From: JBCBDX01 sp038529265
Lineage (GTDB): Bacteria; Pseudomonadota; Alphaproteobacteria; Rhizobiales; Rhizobiaceae
Reading direction: 5' to 3'
Length of the DNA stretch: 64,000 bases
NCBI GenBank assembly: GCA_038529265.1
Contig: JBCBDX010000003.1
Coordinates: 248,001 to 312,000 of the forward strand
A model generated the notes under the pieces. It saw only the letters and a program-made list of their open reading frames with translations, was not told where the DNA came from and did no database searches. How positions within the stretch are numbered: the first letter of the stretch is position 1; each line of letters starts with the position of its first letter. This document shows positions 60,697 to 64,000 of the stretch, piece by piece. The position numbers were made by a program, and so were the translations under genes.

Positions 60697-62506
60697 ATGC
60701 GCATTACAAACACACTTGTTGCCCTTTTGTTTTTTATGTTGTCGCCCGTGCTAGCGCAGCAAGCCGCCGATAGCATTGAACCGGAAGCGCAAAGCTCCGC
60801 ACAGACATCCGGATTTAGCGAGGTTGCTGAAGCATCGTTAGCGGCCAAGCGCGCTGGTCTGCCGGTAACCTCAGACAATTGGATGGTTGTTGCGGCCAAT
60901 CCGCTGGCGGTGGAAGCCGGAGCAAGCATATTGCGCGAAGGTGGCACGGCGGCTGATGCGATGGTAGCCGTTCAAGCCGTTCTTGGTCTTGTGGAGCCGC
61001 AGTCTTCGGGCCTCGGCGGCGGCGCTTTCTTGGTTTGGTATGATGCTGCCAGCGGTGCGCTGACAACGCTGGACGGGAGGGAGACTGCGCCGTTGGCGGC
61101 AACGCCCAAGCTGTTTCAGAACGCTAACGGTGAACCTTTGAAGTTCTTTGATGCTGTAGTCGGTGGCCTGTCGGTTGGCGCGCCTGGAACGCCAATGTTG
61201 ATGGAGGAAGCGCATGGGCGCTGGGGTTCGCTGGAGTGGCAGCGACTGTTCGACAGCGCCATTTCATTGGCGGACAATGGGTTTGCCGTTTCGCCAAGGC
61301 TTGCGTCCTTGGTCGCTAGAGATGCCGAGCGTTTGTCGCGGTTTGAGACGACCCGTAACTATTTTGTGCCCGACGGCGGGCCAATTACCGAGGGTGCGGT
61401 TCTGACGAATGCGGCGTATGCACAAACGCTTCGGGCTATCTCTGAAGGAGGTGCGGAGACTTTTTATAGCGGTGAAATTGCTCAGTCCATTGTCGATACC
61501 GTTCAGCAGGCACCCGGCAACCCCGGCGTGCTGTCACTGACGGATTTGCCCATCTACCGCGTCAAAGAGCGGCCAGCCGTTTGCATTGAATATCGTACCT
61601 ACGATGTTTGCGGCATGGGCCCACCGTCGTCGGGCGCACTAACGGTTGGGCAGATACTGGGCATCATCGAGAATTTTGGCATCGCACAAATAGGGCCCGA
61701 TGATCCCGATGTATGGCGCTTGATCGGCGATGCGTCCCGCTTGGCATTTTGCTGATCGCGGTCGATACATGGCCGATAGCGATTTTGTGCCTGTTCCAAC
61801 GAAGGGGCTTCTCGATAAGGACTATCTGCGTGAGCGGGCAGAACTGATTGAGGGCGACCGGATCGATCAATTTAAAGCGCTCTCTGAAGTCGCGCCGGGA
61901 GCTCCCGCATTTGACCACGCCATGCTGCGATGGGCTGATGATGAATCATTGGAGTTGCCATCGACCAGTCATATCTCGATTGTCGACCAGTTTGGTAATG
62001 CCCTCTCCATGACGACAACCATTGAAAATGGCTTTGGATCGCGGCTCATGTCTGGTGGTTTTTTGCTCAACAACGAGTTGACGGATTTTTCTTTCCGCTC
62101 GCATAGCGATGGTGTGCCGATTGCCAACCGCGTAGAACCGGGGAAACGGCCCCGGTCATCGATGTCTCCGACAATTGTCATGCGCAATGGCGCACCTTAT
62201 CTGGTTGTTGGTTCGCCGGGCGGCAGCCGCATCATCGGTTATGTTGCCCAAGCGATCGTCGGGGTTTTGGACTGGGGGTTGGATGTACAGTCCGCCGTTG
62301 CCATGCCGCACCGTGTCAACCGCTTCGGGACCTTTGATCTTGAAGCGGAGACATCAGCCGCCGCAGACCAGTCTGCTCTCGAGGCCATGGGATATGAAGT
62401 CAATGTGCGGTCTCTGACTTCGGGTCTGCACGCCATCCTCATTGAAGGCGACACATTGATTGGTGGCGCTGATCCCCGGCGCGAAGGCATTGCCATCGGG
62501 GAGTAG
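60697..62506 (+). pseudogene. ggt: Gamma-glutamyltransferase, split by a frameshift
   Basis: GGAGG 7 nt before the ATG at 60697 starts an exported GGT (signal ending near LAQ). The large subunit reads VVAANPLAVEAGASILREGG through GLGGGAFLVWYDA. At the TTTT run 61747-61750 one base is extra: frame 1 stops at LAFC, while frame 2 continues ADRGRYMADSDFVP. The autoprocessing and catalytic Thr (TSHISIVDQFGNALSMTTTI) lies after the break, so no active enzyme can be made unless the shift is an error. GGT cuts glutathione in the periplasm. Confidence 0.85.
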
Positions 62507-62536
62507 ACTTGTGGTGTCGTCAAGCGACCTGTTGGC

Positions 62537-63298
62537 TCAGGTCGCTTCGCGCTCCGCCCAACCTGCAAAGGTTTTTTCAAGCCATACCACGATGTAATAG
62601 AGCAGAATGCCCAAGGCGGCCAAAGCGATCAGAACGGCGAACATCAGCGGGTAGTCTGAGTTCGTTTTGCCACTATCAAACAAAGCGCCAAGCCCGCGTC
62701 CGTGAGGCGAGACAATTTCCATCAGATTGGTGCCGATGAAGGCAAGGGTCACGGCGACTTTCAGTGCACCGAAAAATTCTGGCAACGTTTTCGGCAAAGC
62801 GATCTTCCAGAAGATCGTGAATTTGGACGCGCCCAACGAACGCAAAATATCCCGATACTCCGGCTCCAAGGTCGAGAGGCCTATTGAAACCGAAACAGCG
62901 ATTGGAAAGAACGAAATCATGAAGGCGATCAGCACTGTGTTGAAGTCGTGAGCGCCGACAAAAATAAGTGCGATAATCGGGACAACGGTTGCCTTTGGTA
63001 TGGCGTTAAAGCCGACAAGCAGCGGGTAGAGCGCTTCTCGCATCGTGCGCGAAAAGCCCATGATCATACCGATAGCGGTGCCGACAAAAATGGCGAGCAC
63101 AAGACCTACCACTGTTCGCCAAAGGGTCTGCCAGCCCATCTCAATAAAAAGTTCCCAATAGCGCACATAGGCAGGCCACAGGTCGCTCGGTGATGCCATC
63201 TTGTAGTTTGGCCAGTCATTGATCCAGACCAATGCTTCCCAGAGAAAAAGGAAGATGATGATGGCAAGCGTCGGGACGGCGATTTTTTGGAGGCTCAT
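62537..63298 (-). CDS. ABC transporter permease (SsuC/TauC type)
   Basis: A 253-residue permease with six membrane segments. SLGASKFTIFWKIALPKTLPEF is the EAA loop that contacts the ATPase. The family takes up sulfonates, taurine, nitrate or pyrimidines (ThiX); the substrate-binding protein is not in the window. Its start overlaps the stop of the ATPase gene (ATGA). Confidence 0.93.
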   Translation of the reverse strand: MSLQKIAVPTLAIIIFLFLWEALVWINDWPNYKMASPSDLWPAYVRYWELFIEMGWQTLWRTVVGLVLAIFVGTAIGMIMGFSRTMREALYPLLVGFNAIPKATVVPIIALIFVGAHDFNTVLIAFMISFFPIAVSVSIGLSTLEPEYRDILRSLGASKFTIFWKIALPKTLPEFFGALKVAVTLAFIGTNLMEIVSPHGRGLGALFDSGKTNSDYPLMFAVLIALAALGILLYYIVVWLEKTFAGWAEREAT

Positions 63299-64000
63299 TG
63301 GGCTGCCTCCAATTGCGGTTCTTCTGCTGACGCGCGGCCTTGGGCGATTTCAATCTGATGGCGCAGTATGTTGAGCTGTTCGGCAGCGGTTGGCGTGTAA
63401 AGATCATCAATAGACCTTTCCGCGCTCGCGCCTGGAATTTTCATCTTGTACTGCGCGGTGGCAGGGCGCCCGGAAAGCACCACGACCTCATCGGCAAGGA
63501 AAATGGACTCACGTAAATCGTGCGTGATGAGCAGTGCGGTAAAAGGTTCTTCGGCGCGCAGATCATGCATTGTCTGCCACAAATCTTCGCGGGTGAAGGC
63601 GTCGAGCGCGCCAAACGGCTCATCGAGTATCAGGACTTCGGGCTTGTGTACAATTGACCGGCACAGCGAAGCACGTTGACGCATACCTCCTGACAGCTCG
63701 GAAGGGCGCTTGTCTTCAAAGCCTTCCAAGCCAACCAATGACAGCAATTCGCGGGCGCGTGCTTCCCGGTCTTTGCGAGGCATGGATTGGGCGACGATTT
63801 CCAGCGGCAGGATTACATTGTCGAGGATCGAGCGCCATTCGAGCAGTACCGGGTTCTGGAAGGCCATGCCGACGGTTTTCTTGGGGCCTTTGACCAGTTC
63901 GCCATGGAGCCAGACTTCCCCTTCATCGGGGCGCATCAGTCCGGCGATAAGACGGGTCAGCGTTGACTTTCCGCAACCGGAAGGGCCGACAACGGCACAG
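63295..64000 (-). CDS. ABC transporter ATP-binding protein (SsuB/TauB type), 5' end beyond window
   Basis: The minus-strand frame runs from the stop at 63295 through the window end. Walker A VVGPSGCGKST lies at the very end of the window, Q loop in AFQNPVLLEW, signature LSGGMRQRASL, Walker B VLILDEPFGALD and switch His in ITHDLRES. It powers the permease. A visible internal ATG at 63936 is not the start because Walker A lies upstream of it. Confidence 0.95.
   Translation of the reverse strand, partial: CAVVGPSGCGKSTLTRLIAGLMRPDEGEVWLHGELVKGPKKTVGMAFQNPVLLEWRSILDNVILPLEIVAQSMPRKDREARARELLSLVGLEGFEDKRPSELSGGMRQRASLCRSIVHKPEVLILDEPFGALDAFTREDLWQTMHDLRAEEPFTALLITHDLRESIFLADEVVVLSGRPATAQYKMKIPGASAERSIDDLYTPTAAEQLNILRHQIEIAQGRASAEEPQLEAAQ

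Overview
The window reads as chromosomal DNA of an alphaproteobacterium, most likely of the order Hyphomicrobiales (rhizobia and relatives). Pointers are the block prs - lipoprotein - M24 protein - pgeF - midA-type methyltransferase - lgt - ubiK - ybjN-type - csaA, the rplY - pth pair, a UvrB with a very long N-terminal extension, a ClpS2-type adaptor, a BA14K protein, and a MarR / OmpR-type regulator / histidine kinase set beside ilvE. GC content is moderate by eye, with clearly AT-rich patches near 13.0-14.0, 31.5-32.0 and 35.3-37.3 kb that look acquired. No rRNA, tRNA or CRISPR array was recognised. The genus cannot be named from the sequence alone.

Layout. 0-1.2 kb: truncated EAL/CBS cyclic-di-GMP protein. 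1.3-3.2: ychF and a divergent RluA-type pseudouridine synthase. 3.2-5.2: Tat-exported multicopper oxidase divergent from a MarR regulator, with twin palindromes between them. 5.3-8.7: a five-gene block (DUF1772 protein, NmrA-type reductase, 61-residue membrane protein, DUF1330 protein, AraC regulator) in which three transcription units carry the same 38-bp two-repeat operator. 8.7-9.9: MarR gene and a frameshifted isochorismatase-like gene. 9.9-12.4: pth, rplY, galU. 12.5-15.6: exported proteins, one resembling the helical domain of pore-forming toxins. 15.7-17.3: rhodanese and chromate transporter. 17.3-24.5: the conserved prs-to-csaA block. 24.5-28.2: two-component system, MarR regulator, ilvE. 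28.3-32.0: metallo-beta-lactamase-fold hydrolase, BA14K protein, luxI/luxR quorum-sensing pair and an orphan gene. 32.1-33.4: clpS, DUF922 protease and a small basic protein.

33.4-42.3 kb is an accessory region around uvrB. It holds dispersed palindromic repeats, a duplicated 105-bp element paired with small XRE regulators, a decayed XRE remnant, a long low-GC dGTPase of the type known to act against phage, and an NgoMIV-type restriction-modification system. 42.4-48.9: membrane protein with a cyclic-nucleotide-binding-like domain, cimA, yciI-type gene, cysS, LysE exporter, YedK/HMCES-type protein, DUF2799 lipoprotein. 48.9-52.4: NUDIX hydrolase and several exported proteins. 52.5-55.8: a compact, translationally coupled operon of a DltA-like ligase, a membrane protein with MBOAT-like features and a carrier protein. 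55.8-60.6: orphan, cupredoxin, two methyltransferases, LysR regulator, membrane zinc protease. 60.7-64.0: gamma-glutamyltransferase split by a single-base frameshift, and an SsuC/SsuB-type ABC importer cut by the window end.

The strongest leads are the AraC regulon with its repeated operator, the minimal Dlt-like operon, the dGTPase/XRE/restriction-modification cluster with duplicated repeats, and the toxin-like Tat substrate. Two genes are broken by single-base changes in short homopolymers, which could be real decay or sequencing error.
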